Source: an uncultured Parvularculaceae bacterium
GTDB lineage: Bacteria > Pseudomonadota > Alphaproteobacteria > Caulobacterales > Parvularculaceae
Direction: 5' to 3'
Assembly (NCBI GenBank): GCA_938015425.1
Contig: CALLPQ010000065.1
Coordinates: 1-56,046 of the forward strand
DNA length: 56,046 bases
Position 1 is the first letter of the stretch. Each line of letters opens with the position of its first letter. A program made the translations under genes and the position numbers. Shown here piece by piece: positions 18,882-26,748 of this stretch. Below the pieces are notes generated by a model that was given only the letters and a program-made list of their open reading frames with translations, was not told the DNA's origin and did no database searches.

Positions 18882-20039
18882 ATGCATGATGCCTATATAG
18901 TGGCGGCGGGTAAGTTTTTACCTGGCGATGCCATTTCTAATGGCGATATGGGCGCTTATCTTGGCTCTATTGATAATCAATCCGAAAGGTTAGGGCGGTT
19001 AATTCTGCGTCAAAACAAAATCGCAACGCGATATTATGTACCCTCTAAAAATGGTCAGTATCAATATAATAATGCTGATATGTCAGCCTTGGCGGCAAAT
19101 GATGTGCTTGAGAAAAGCGGGCTTAATGGGGCATCTCTTGATTTATTGGCGACCTCGACAACCCAAGGGGATTTGTTGGTTCCCGGTCATGCGAGTGCTG
19201 TGCACGCGGCTTTGCATCGATTAAATAAGGTTGGCCCATTGGAACTGGCTAATTTTCAAAGCGTGTGCGCAAGCTCGGTAATGGCGACCAAGGCGGCGTT
19301 TTTAAATATTAAAACCGGTTGTGCGCAAAACGCCCTTGTGACAGGCAGTGAGTTTTCCAGCCGCTGGTTTCAACCAGCAATGTATGAGGCAGCGAGAGAA
19401 AAACTTGAAAATAAAGAAAAACGCATGGCCGCCGAATTTTTGCGATGGACTTTGTCCGATGGGGCGGGGGCGTTATTATTACAAAATCATCTATCGGAAC
19501 AAAAAAACAATCAGAATACGGCCTTTAAAATAGACTGGATAAAATTGATATCCCTCGCGGACAGATTTGATACATGTATGTATGCGGGCATAAACGGGGA
19601 TGAGCGCCATGTTTTATCCCGGCCATGGAGCCATTATAAAAATGGCCCTATTGAAGCGACGCAAGATGGTAGTATTATGTTATTGCAGGATATGGTGTTG
19701 TTAAAACGTATTTTGCGCGCATGGGTTGGGGAATATTTAAAACTCGTTGATGAGGATATTATTATTCCGGCGCAAATTGACCATCTTTTATGCCATTATT
19801 CGGCCCATTCTCTGCGTGAGGAAATGATAAAAATTTTAAAATCAACAGGGGGAATGATTGATGAAGAAAAATGGTATTCCAATTTAACAACCAAAGGGAA
19901 TACGGGGGCGGCGGCAATCTTTTTAATGTTAGAAGAGTTTATGGAAAAGAAAATTGCTAAGGCTGGTGAAAAGATTTTGTGTGTGGTGCCAGAAAGTGGC
20001 CGGGCAATGGTTGGTTTTATGATGTTAACTGCGCAATAA
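18882..20039 (+). CDS. KAS III-like beta-ketoacyl synthase (thiolase superfamily)
   Basis: A 385-residue thiolase-fold enzyme expected to perform a Claisen condensation or an acyl transfer. The Cys-His-Asn triad is intact: Cys129 in FQSVCASS, a His in LCHYSAHS (His305, or His309), and Asn340 in KGNTGAAA. The CHYSAH form in place of the usual HQAN places it away from housekeeping FabH and nearer to specialised KAS III enzymes. The start at ATG 18882 is set by GGAGG at 18873-18877; an upstream in-frame GTG (18861) is less likely. It follows trpB by 66 bases and precedes a di-iron protein gene, so it is probably part of a biosynthetic set. Product unknown. Confidence 0.85.
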   Translation: MHDAYIVAAGKFLPGDAISNGDMGAYLGSIDNQSERLGRLILRQNKIATRYYVPSKNGQYQYNNADMSALAANDVLEKSGLNGASLDLLATSTTQGDLLVPGHASAVHAALHRLNKVGPLELANFQSVCASSVMATKAAFLNIKTGCAQNALVTGSEFSSRWFQPAMYEAAREKLENKEKRMAAEFLRWTLSDGAGALLLQNHLSEQKNNQNTAFKIDWIKLISLADRFDTCMYAGINGDERHVLSRPWSHYKNGPIEATQDGSIMLLQDMVLLKRILRAWVGEYLKLVDEDIIIPAQIDHLLCHYSAHSLREEMIKILKSTGGMIDEEKWYSNLTTKGNTGAAAIFLMLEEFMEKKIAKAGEKILCVVPESGRAMVGFMMLTAQ

Positions 20040-20120
20040 TAACCGGCCAATAATAAACACCCAAAACTAAACACTCAGTAATAATTTCCAGTAATAAGCT
20101 CAGAGGAAAGAGAGATAGAG

Positions 20121-20819
20121 ATGTTGGATCAACACGTTGAGACCCGATCAAATTCTAAGCTTGTAGAAAAGACTCTACGCGGATTAACAGTGGTGTGGGC
20201 TGATTTTGAAAGTCGTTTGGAGCAAGTACCCATAATTGCTAAAATTAATCGGGGCACTTTAACGCTTGCGGATTATCAAGCCTATTTATTGAATATTCGC
20301 CAACAGGTGGTCGATGGCGGGTGTTGGATTGCGCGTGCAGCCAGCAATGTTAGTGTTGAATATTTTGATTTACGTTCGACTTTTATGCGCCATGCGGTGA
20401 CAGAACATCGTGATTTCCAAATGTTGGAGGCAAATTATGTGGCCACAGGGGGCACATTAGATGATATACGCAGCGGGGTAAAAAATATTGGCTCTGAAGC
20501 TTTGTCGGCCTTTATGTTTCAACGAGCGTCACAGCCTAACCCGTTTGGTTTGTTGGGGGCGATGTTTATGATTGAAGGACTGGGTAGCCGTAAAGCGCGT
20601 GAATGGGGTTTGTTAATTCAAGAACAGTTAAAATTGCCTGATGAGCAATTGGGATTCCTGCTTTATCATGGGGAACATGATGATGATCATTTAGCTGAGT
20701 TTGAAGATTGGTTAAGCGCGGTTGTTCATGATGAAGCTACGGGCCAAGATATTATTAAAACAGCCCGTATTGTCGGGCGCTTATATGCGCTGCAATTGGA
20801 AGAGATTGAATATGCATAA
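20121..20819 (+). CDS. Haem-oxygenase-like di-iron protein (TenA/PqqC/CADD-type)
   Basis: A 232-residue all-helical protein of the TenA/PqqC-like superfamily, often annotated as iron-containing redox enzyme. Candidate metal ligands are Glu95 and His96 in HAVTEH, Glu152 in FMIEGLG, and the cluster His183, His186, Asp189, His190 in YHGEHDDDHLAE. This is the His/carboxylate pattern of haem-oxygenase-like di-iron oxidases, which include UndA (alkene-forming decarboxylase), SznF and BesC, and CADD, which makes p-aminobenzoate from its own tyrosine. Which of these it resembles functionally cannot be said by eye. The pab operon 2.9 kb downstream makes CADD-like chemistry worth testing. Confidence 0.8.
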   Translation: MLDQHVETRSNSKLVEKTLRGLTVVWADFESRLEQVPIIAKINRGTLTLADYQAYLLNIRQQVVDGGCWIARAASNVSVEYFDLRSTFMRHAVTEHRDFQMLEANYVATGGTLDDIRSGVKNIGSEALSAFMFQRASQPNPFGLLGAMFMIEGLGSRKAREWGLLIQEQLKLPDEQLGFLLYHGEHDDDHLAEFEDWLSAVVHDEATGQDIIKTARIVGRLYALQLEEIEYA

Positions 20820-21021
20820 AGGGCTTTGGGTCAGGCTCTTGAGTGATGATTTAATCTTGTTGCCATTATAATTGGGACAGCAAAACAAGCCTTTGAGACG
20901 ATTTGCAATTTGCCTGTCTTGTGGTGAAAATAGATCGGCGGTTATACTCTTATTATAACTAAGTTGATGATGCTTTTTATCGCAGACACTTTATTATCAC
21001 AGTCACCCTGGAGACCCCCTT

Positions 21022-21270
21022 ATGAGTGAAAAACCTGTTATTGCTGGCCGTGAGTCCATCGGCGTTGAGGTTGAAGAAGGTAAAACCTATTCTTGGTGCA
21101 CATGTGGACGTTCGGCCAAACAACCCTTTTGTGATGGTTCCCACAAAGATACAGAATTTATGCCCATGAAATGGGAAGCAACCAAAACGGGCAAAGTCTT
21201 TTTTTGTGCCTGTAAACAAACATCCAATGCCCCTTTATGCGATGGCTCCCACAAAATGCTGGATGATTAG
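21022..21270 (+). CDS. Tandem CDGSH iron-sulfur protein
   Basis: An 82-residue soluble protein with two CDGSH motifs: CTCG(x7)FCDGSH at about 30-45 and CAC(x8)LCDGSH at about 65-80. Each should bind one 2Fe-2S cluster through three Cys and one His, the mitoNEET/Miner2 coordination; such clusters transfer electrons or Fe-S units. A GGAGA site precedes the ATG. Placed after the di-iron protein gene, it is a plausible electron donor or cluster carrier for it, but that rests on position only. Confidence 0.92.
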   Translation: MSEKPVIAGRESIGVEVEEGKTYSWCTCGRSAKQPFCDGSHKDTEFMPMKWEATKTGKVFFCACKQTSNAPLCDGSHKMLDD

Positions 21271-21418
21271 GAATTGAATTATCCTTTATGTAATCGGGAT
21301 CTGGTTAGGATCTAGTGGGGAGCAAATTGCGGGTTGGGTTAACGGCTGTTTTACGGATAATGCCTTAAAGATAAGAATCACCTATATTGATGTAAGTGCA
21401 ATATAGGGAGGCGATAAT

Positions 21419-22306
21419 ATGTCTAACAAAGTCGCGGGTTTTAAAGCATCTGATTATGATTCTAGTGATCCAGATCCATGGCTAGCCCTTTATCTTGATA
21501 ATAGTTTGCCTTTTGCCGATGATGCTAAAGAGGCTTTGCTAACTGGAAATGAAAGCCTGACACGCCGATTGTTTTTACCGATTGCGCGTCCGTTTATTTT
21601 TGTCTTTTTTCTTTTGGTGCAGCTTTACCGAATACCCTTTTCAACGTTTCCTAACTCACCAAAGTGGCTGCACCAATTAATTTACTGGGGATTAAAAAAC
21701 TTTGCGACGCCGCAAGCCAATCTTTTGATTATGCGCCATTTTAATATTGGTACGGAGATTTTAAATTTTATTAAAGATAATGTCCCCGATGTGGATGTTA
21801 AAACCGTGCCTTTGAAACCTGTTCAGTTAAAAGATTTATGCGATAATGTTTTTTTGCAGCATGACCTCAATGTTTATAATTTTATAATAGAGCTAAATTC
21901 TGGTTTGCGCGAACAAGGGCGTGAGATGACCACGCCGGAGACAATAAATTTTGACGCGATTACGGACGCCCCTTTTTCATTCGAAGAGTTTCCGCAAAAA
22001 TGGCATAATTTTGCAGATATCCAAACCGCGATTGAGTTTTATACCCCGATTTACTGTTTGTTTTTATCGCGGCCAGATTTTGTAAGGGCTTCAAACTCGT
22101 TACAATTGGATGAAACGATTGGTGTTTATCTCGCACGAATTTTAGGCACGCCGTATCACATGCATCTGATTAATAACCACCACCCTATGGTGCCGTTATC
22201 AACATACCAAGCGGGGTTTAGATTGATGTTGCATGGTTATGATGCGGAAGCACTACACGGTTATTTAAGGGTGTTAAAACGTCAACAACAAGAGAACGCC
22301 AAATAA
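21419..22306 (+). CDS. Unrecognised 295-residue helical protein
   Basis: I do not recognise this family with confidence. The protein has one hydrophobic stretch near residues 55-70 and is otherwise soluble and helical. Possible functional residues cluster in IMRHFNIGTE (about 102-111), LQHDLNVYNF (about 141-150) and HLINNHHPMVP near residues 244-254, a His-rich segment that could bind metal. The ribosome binding site GGGAGG is strong. It follows the CDGSH gene in the same direction and may belong to the same pathway; it is the last gene before the opposing AI-2E-family gene. Confidence 0.7.
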   Translation: MSNKVAGFKASDYDSSDPDPWLALYLDNSLPFADDAKEALLTGNESLTRRLFLPIARPFIFVFFLLVQLYRIPFSTFPNSPKWLHQLIYWGLKNFATPQANLLIMRHFNIGTEILNFIKDNVPDVDVKTVPLKPVQLKDLCDNVFLQHDLNVYNFIIELNSGLREQGREMTTPETINFDAITDAPFSFEEFPQKWHNFADIQTAIEFYTPIYCLFLSRPDFVRASNSLQLDETIGVYLARILGTPYHMHLINNHHPMVPLSTYQAGFRLMLHGYDAEALHGYLRVLKRQQQENAK

Positions 22307-22329
22307 GTCAGTACACGCTAATCAGTCTA

Positions 22330-23637
22330 TCAAGTCGCTTTGGGCCCGTTAGAAGAGGGTGGTGTAACCTCTTTTGATGTTTCGTTTTCACTAGGTTCAG
22401 TTTGACTAAGCTTGACTTTTTCAACCTGTGTGCCCTCTTTCTCACTGATATCTTGAGTGTCATGCTCTTTAATATCATGACTTTTAGTATCTGGGTCTTG
22501 TTTTTTGGTTTTATCTTGATGCGCCGCCATGAGTGTTGTGGCTTTGATGTCTGCTATAATACCATTATCAGAAAGCATAATGGCGATAGGGCGAGTGGCT
22601 TTAAACTGGGTGAGGATAATCATGACCGTGATTGTCATGGGGATAGAAAGTAAAACCCCCGTAAATCCCCATAGTGAGCCCCAGATAGCCAGTGAAAATA
22701 AAATCACAAGGGGACTAAGGTTTAATGTTTTGCCAACCAGTCGTGGCTCAATCATGGAACTCATGGTTTGCTCCGCGCCTAACATTAAGCCTAATAGTGT
22801 TGCGGCTTTCAAAACCCCGCCATCTGGTTGCACCAGCATTAAAGAGACCGGCATCAAGATCGCGAGGGCCGCACCAAAAAGCGGAATATAATTAAAGATG
22901 AAAATAACCAAAGCCCAAAACCCTGCATAATCCACCCCTATGACCAGCATGATGATATAGCTGACAATGGCGGTGATCAGGTTGGTGACTGTCTTAACGG
23001 TGATATATTGACGGACTAAGGTTGCAACATCGGATATTGTTTCGCTAATCGCTGTTTGCTGGAATTCATTATCGCTTAAATAATTAATTTTTTTAAATAT
23101 CCGCCCACGTTCTATAAGCATAAAAGCCATATAGAATATAACCGTGCCTAATGTTAGAAAATTTGAGGTTATTGCCCCAAGGGTGCCGATGGCTTGACTT
23201 AAAAGCGGCCTGACCATGCCAAGGGCGGCTTGTTGGATGTCTGCAACACTACCGATAAACTCGGGGGGAATAACCTCTAATGTGCGCATATAGGCAAAAA
23301 GGTCTTGAGCTAAATTGGTGAGGCGTGTCTCGTAATTGGGCCAGTCTTTCAACACATTCCCCACATTCGCGCTGATAATGGCGCTGAACCCGATAAAGGC
23401 TGCAATGATGATTGCAAATGCGCACAGATAACAAAGCCAATGGGGTAAGTGTTTACCAATCCCCGGCACTTTCGAAACGCTTTCTTTTAGGGTGAAAATA
23501 AGAAAACACAAAAAGGCGGCGATAACAAACGGAATTAAAACGCCGCGCCCGATATACACAACATAACCAATCATAATGGCGAGCCCGAGACCGAAAAAAA
23601 TCCGCGCTGGGCCGGAAAAAGTCATGTTTTTTTGCAT
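22330..23637 (-). CDS. AI-2E/PerM-family transporter
   Basis: A 435-residue inner-membrane protein of the AI-2E transporter family (TqsA, PerM, YdiK), with about seven to eight hydrophobic segments and a long cytoplasmic linker between the second and third membrane pairs. The family core FIFNYIPLFGAALA and the preceding short helices are clear. The frame can be extended to 23826, but a clear AAGGAG lies just before ATG 23637, and the longer form would overlap pabB. The C-terminal 60 residues are hydrophilic, repeated Lys/Glu/Asp/Ser stretches. The substrate is unknown; family members export signals, nucleobases or ions. Confidence 0.85.
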   Translation of the reverse strand: MQKNMTFSGPARIFFGLGLAIMIGYVVYIGRGVLIPFVIAAFLCFLIFTLKESVSKVPGIGKHLPHWLCYLCAFAIIIAAFIGFSAIISANVGNVLKDWPNYETRLTNLAQDLFAYMRTLEVIPPEFIGSVADIQQAALGMVRPLLSQAIGTLGAITSNFLTLGTVIFYMAFMLIERGRIFKKINYLSDNEFQQTAISETISDVATLVRQYITVKTVTNLITAIVSYIIMLVIGVDYAGFWALVIFIFNYIPLFGAALAILMPVSLMLVQPDGGVLKAATLLGLMLGAEQTMSSMIEPRLVGKTLNLSPLVILFSLAIWGSLWGFTGVLLSIPMTITVMIILTQFKATRPIAIMLSDNGIIADIKATTLMAAHQDKTKKQDPDTKSHDIKEHDTQDISEKEGTQVEKVKLSQTEPSENETSKEVTPPSSNGPKAT

Positions 23638-23725
23638 GTATCGCTCCTTAAAACAGTTTATACATAAGGTGATTTGATTAAGCCCGCTACTATTATGATA
23701 GCGAGAGCGTGTTTGGTGCAAGATT

Positions 23726-25297
23726 ATGATAAAAATTCTTTTGGAAGAAATAGAATGGCAGGCACCGACAAAGATTTTTGGTGCGTTTAAAGGAATGCCA
23801 TGGGCCCACTGTTTTAACAGTGGCAATCTTCATGAGAACGCGCGCTGGTCAACCATTGTGGCTTTTCCATCAACCCGGGTGATACATCGCGGGGGGCAAG
23901 TCTATGTGAATGATAAACCCACGGATGATGACTTAATTCATGTTTTGCGGAGCTTGATGGCACCAAGCCCACACGAGGAAGGCATATCCCCATCGTCTGG
24001 TGCTGACTTGTCTTCTATTCCTTTTGTCAGCGGCTTGGCGGGTTATATCGGATATGAGATAGGCGGTGTGTTTGAACCGGTTTTGTCAATGCCGGCGAGT
24101 CCTTATGAAAAATTGCCGGATTTGGCGTTGGCCCGCTATGAGGCGGCCATCATATTTGATCGTCAAAACACAAAGACTTTTATTGCCCATACAAACGAAA
24201 TAAAGTCACGCGATGCTGCGACACAGCTGCGTGGATTTATCGAGCAATCTGAAAAAACCCGAACCCAGAAAAATTGTTACGCTGAAAGCCCCCGCGACGA
24301 AAATAACAATCGTGAGGGACAAGTTAGTTTAAAAGTCCGGTCTGTTCAAACCCTGACGGATAAAAAAGAATATTGTGAACAAGTTGCTCAAATAATCGAG
24401 GCAATCCTGGAAGGTGATTTCTTTCAGGCCAATCTATCACGCCGGATTAAAGCTGAATTTAATGTAAAACCCGATATGGTTGCGCTGTATACAGATATTA
24501 TCGAGAAAAGTGATGCTGCCTATGCCGCATTGTTGCAATTTGAAGAAGGGAGTTTGTTGTCAAATTCGCCAGAAAGATTTTTCTCGGTTGAGAATATTTC
24601 TCATGAAGACATCTCGCCGGTAAGGACTATGGCTGTAAATTCTATGGCTGAAAACTCTATGGCTGAAATCTCTATGGTTGGGGCTGGCGGGCGAAAAATT
24701 ATTGCGGAACCGATTAAAGGCACTATTCAACGGGGAAATACAAAACAGCAAGACAAAGACCTTGCCCGGAAATTAATGTCCAATGAAAAAGACCGTGCAG
24801 AAAACATTATGATTGCAGATTTACTGCGTAATGATTTATCACGCGTGTGCCATCCGGCTTCCATTCGGGAAGAGGAAATATGTTCATTAATGAGTTTAAA
24901 TTATGTGCATCATTTAATGTCGAGAATATCAGGCATTTTGCGTTCCGAGTATGATAGTTTTGATGCATTACGCGCTTTATTTCCGTGTGGGTCCATAACA
25001 GGGGCTCCAAAAATAGAAGCGATGAATGCGATTTCTCATCATGAAAAAGTGGGGCGGGGGCCCTATTGTGGCACTATTGGATATTTTGATGATCGCGGGG
25101 GGGCGGATTTGTCGGTTGCCATAAGGACTTTGGTCCATGATGAGGGCGAAGAGACTGTTGTGTCGATACCGGTGGGGGGCGGGGTGACGTTAAGGTCTGA
25201 TCCGCAAAGTGAATATGAAGAAACACAGGTGAAAGCGCTAGGTTTTACGAACCTGCTTGATGTTTCTTCTTTAAAAAATACGAGCCATCATCAATGA
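23726..25297 (+). CDS. pabB: Aminodeoxychorismate synthase component I
   Basis: With PabA, aminates chorismate to 4-amino-4-deoxychorismate, the precursor of p-aminobenzoate and folate. Its 523 residues carry the chorismate-binding domain in the C-terminal half: FFQANLSRR, LLSNSPERF, the PIKGT motif (near residue 329) whose Lys distinguishes PabB from TrpE (Ala there), DRAENIMIADLLRNDL, and FPCGSITGAPKIEAM. Just before PIKGT the family alignment is interrupted by a repeated pentapeptide, S-M-A-E-N and variants, coded by 15-bp tandem repeats. The next gene, pabA, overlaps by four bases. Confidence 0.93.
   Translation: MIKILLEEIEWQAPTKIFGAFKGMPWAHCFNSGNLHENARWSTIVAFPSTRVIHRGGQVYVNDKPTDDDLIHVLRSLMAPSPHEEGISPSSGADLSSIPFVSGLAGYIGYEIGGVFEPVLSMPASPYEKLPDLALARYEAAIIFDRQNTKTFIAHTNEIKSRDAATQLRGFIEQSEKTRTQKNCYAESPRDENNNREGQVSLKVRSVQTLTDKKEYCEQVAQIIEAILEGDFFQANLSRRIKAEFNVKPDMVALYTDIIEKSDAAYAALLQFEEGSLLSNSPERFFSVENISHEDISPVRTMAVNSMAENSMAEISMVGAGGRKIIAEPIKGTIQRGNTKQQDKDLARKLMSNEKDRAENIMIADLLRNDLSRVCHPASIREEEICSLMSLNYVHHLMSRISGILRSEYDSFDALRALFPCGSITGAPKIEAMNAISHHEKVGRGPYCGTIGYFDDRGGADLSVAIRTLVHDEGEETVVSIPVGGGVTLRSDPQSEYEETQVKALGFTNLLDVSSLKNTSHHQ
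24627..24671. repeat. 15-bp tandem repeat inside pabB
   Basis: Three adjacent 15-base units beginning CTATGGCTG lie at 24627-24641, 24642-24656 and 24657-24671, with a fading fourth unit to about 24686. The length is a multiple of three, so they add whole pentapeptides (about residues 301-320) without breaking the frame. Confidence 0.85.
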
Positions 25298-25902
25298 TAC
25301 TCATTATCGATAATTACGATTCCTTTGTTTATAATCTTGAACGATATATACTATTAGCGGGTATGGAAACGAGCGTTATCCGCAATGATGTGTATACGGT
25401 GGAACAATGTCTGGGTTTTGATCCGGCAGGTATTGTGTTGTCTCCAGGCCCTAAATCTCCAAAAGATGCAGGGATTTGCTTGCCCCTATTGCAGGCTTTG
25501 CCCCTAAACATACCTGTATTGGGGGTGTGCTTAGGGCACCAGTGTTTGGTGGAACGTTTTGGCGGAAGGACAAGCCGTGCGGTTGAACCCTTGCATGGAG
25601 AAGCCACTATGATCACCCATAATAAGGAATGTTTTTTTGAAGGATTACCCAATCCCCTTCCTGTAGGGCGATATCATTCTTTAATTTCGACTTTGCCGGA
25701 TAAAGATAATGGTTTGAAACCCATTGCTTTTAGCCAGAAGAACGAATTAATGGCTGTGTGTCACCAAACGGCACCATGGTATGGAGTGCAATTCCATCCT
25801 GAGTCAGTTTTAACGCCCGATGGAAAAGCCATGATAGAGTGGTTTGTTAGACAATGTAGGATGACAAAGAACTGTCATAACGCGCACCGAGGTGAGACAT
25901 GA
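25294..25902 (+). CDS. pabA: Aminodeoxychorismate synthase component II (glutamine amidotransferase)
   Basis: A 202-residue class I glutamine amidotransferase supplying ammonia to PabB. The sequence opens with the classical IDNYDSFVYNL. The nucleophile Cys is in GVCLGHQ (about 76-82), and the His-Glu pair in VQFHPES (about 168-174). PabA and TrpG are hard to separate by sequence and may be shared; the overlap with pabB and pabC argues for folate synthesis. The ATG lies within the last codons of pabB (ATGA overlap). Confidence 0.92.
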   Translation: MILIIDNYDSFVYNLERYILLAGMETSVIRNDVYTVEQCLGFDPAGIVLSPGPKSPKDAGICLPLLQALPLNIPVLGVCLGHQCLVERFGGRTSRAVEPLHGEATMITHNKECFFEGLPNPLPVGRYHSLISTLPDKDNGLKPIAFSQKNELMAVCHQTAPWYGVQFHPESVLTPDGKAMIEWFVRQCRMTKNCHNAHRGET

Positions 25903-26744
25903 TTTATCTTAACGGCCATTATTGCGATGCCGGCTTTGTTATTGATGGGCGCGATCGCGGGTTTTTGTTGGGGGATGGGGTTTTTGAAACGGTTTTGCTT
26001 AAAGAGGGGCGGCCTGTTTTTCTGCAAGATCACCTACAACGGTTAAAAACAGCATGTGACGCTTTAGAAATTCCTTATCCTCAAAGTGAAAACAACCAGA
26101 CGTTGGATTTTTTCGAAATAATTCATCAATTATCTACGCTGATGAAATGTGATGTTGGTAAAGCCAGTGCCCGTATTACCGTTAGCCGCGGGGTCAGTGG
26201 GCGTGGCTTGGTTTTCCCGCCGATGGATCAAGCAAACCCCACCCTTATGGTGGTTGTGAACCCTTTTCACTCTCCCCCCGACTATTACAAATCTATGGTT
26301 AGCCAATATGTTCGGGGACGACATGCACTATCGTCACACTATAAAACTTTGAATTATTTAGAAAATATTATGGCAAAAAATGAAGCCACCCAAAATGGTT
26401 GCGATGAAGCAATTATGTTGAATGAGGTAGGACGCATTGCTTGTGGGTCCACATGTAATCTATTTATGGTGACTAAGGACAATCACCTTTTAACTCCAAG
26501 CTTAGAAGAAGGCGCTTTACCCGGTATTACCCGGAAAAAGATTTTGGAAATTGCGTCCACCATCGGTGTGGACTGTATGGAGACCGAGATAGAGATAAAC
26601 CGGTTAACCGAGTGTGATTTATTTTTTACCAATAGTCTTATTGAAATAATAAACCACGAAAATGTTTCAAACCCGGTCATCGACACGTTAAAACAACATT
26701 ATGCTAAACTGGTGCTTGATTGTGGTCATGATCTAAACGGATGA
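25899..26744 (+). CDS. pabC: Aminodeoxychorismate lyase (class IV aminotransferase fold)
   Basis: PLP enzyme that removes pyruvate from aminodeoxychorismate to give p-aminobenzoate. The 281 residues have the class IV fold: DRGFLLGDGVFETV (about 18-31), the PLP Lys in HYKTLNYLENI (near 150), the downstream Glu in MLNEVGRIACGSTCN, and a LPGITRKKILEIA block. The fold is shared with branched-chain and D-amino acid aminotransferases, but the overlap with pabA by four bases makes PabC the natural assignment. Confidence 0.88.
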   Translation: MIYLNGHYCDAGFVIDGRDRGFLLGDGVFETVLLKEGRPVFLQDHLQRLKTACDALEIPYPQSENNQTLDFFEIIHQLSTLMKCDVGKASARITVSRGVSGRGLVFPPMDQANPTLMVVVNPFHSPPDYYKSMVSQYVRGRHALSSHYKTLNYLENIMAKNEATQNGCDEAIMLNEVGRIACGSTCNLFMVTKDNHLLTPSLEEGALPGITRKKILEIASTIGVDCMETEIEINRLTECDLFFTNSLIEIINHENVSNPVIDTLKQHYAKLVLDCGHDLNG

Positions 26745-26748
26745 ACTT

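Noticed and set aside
18882-22306. Housekeeping FabH and thiamine TenA assignments for the KAS III-like and di-iron genes
   Set aside because: The KAS III-like protein has CHYSAH in place of HQAN, and the other has a His/Asp/Glu metal pattern and no thi neighbours.
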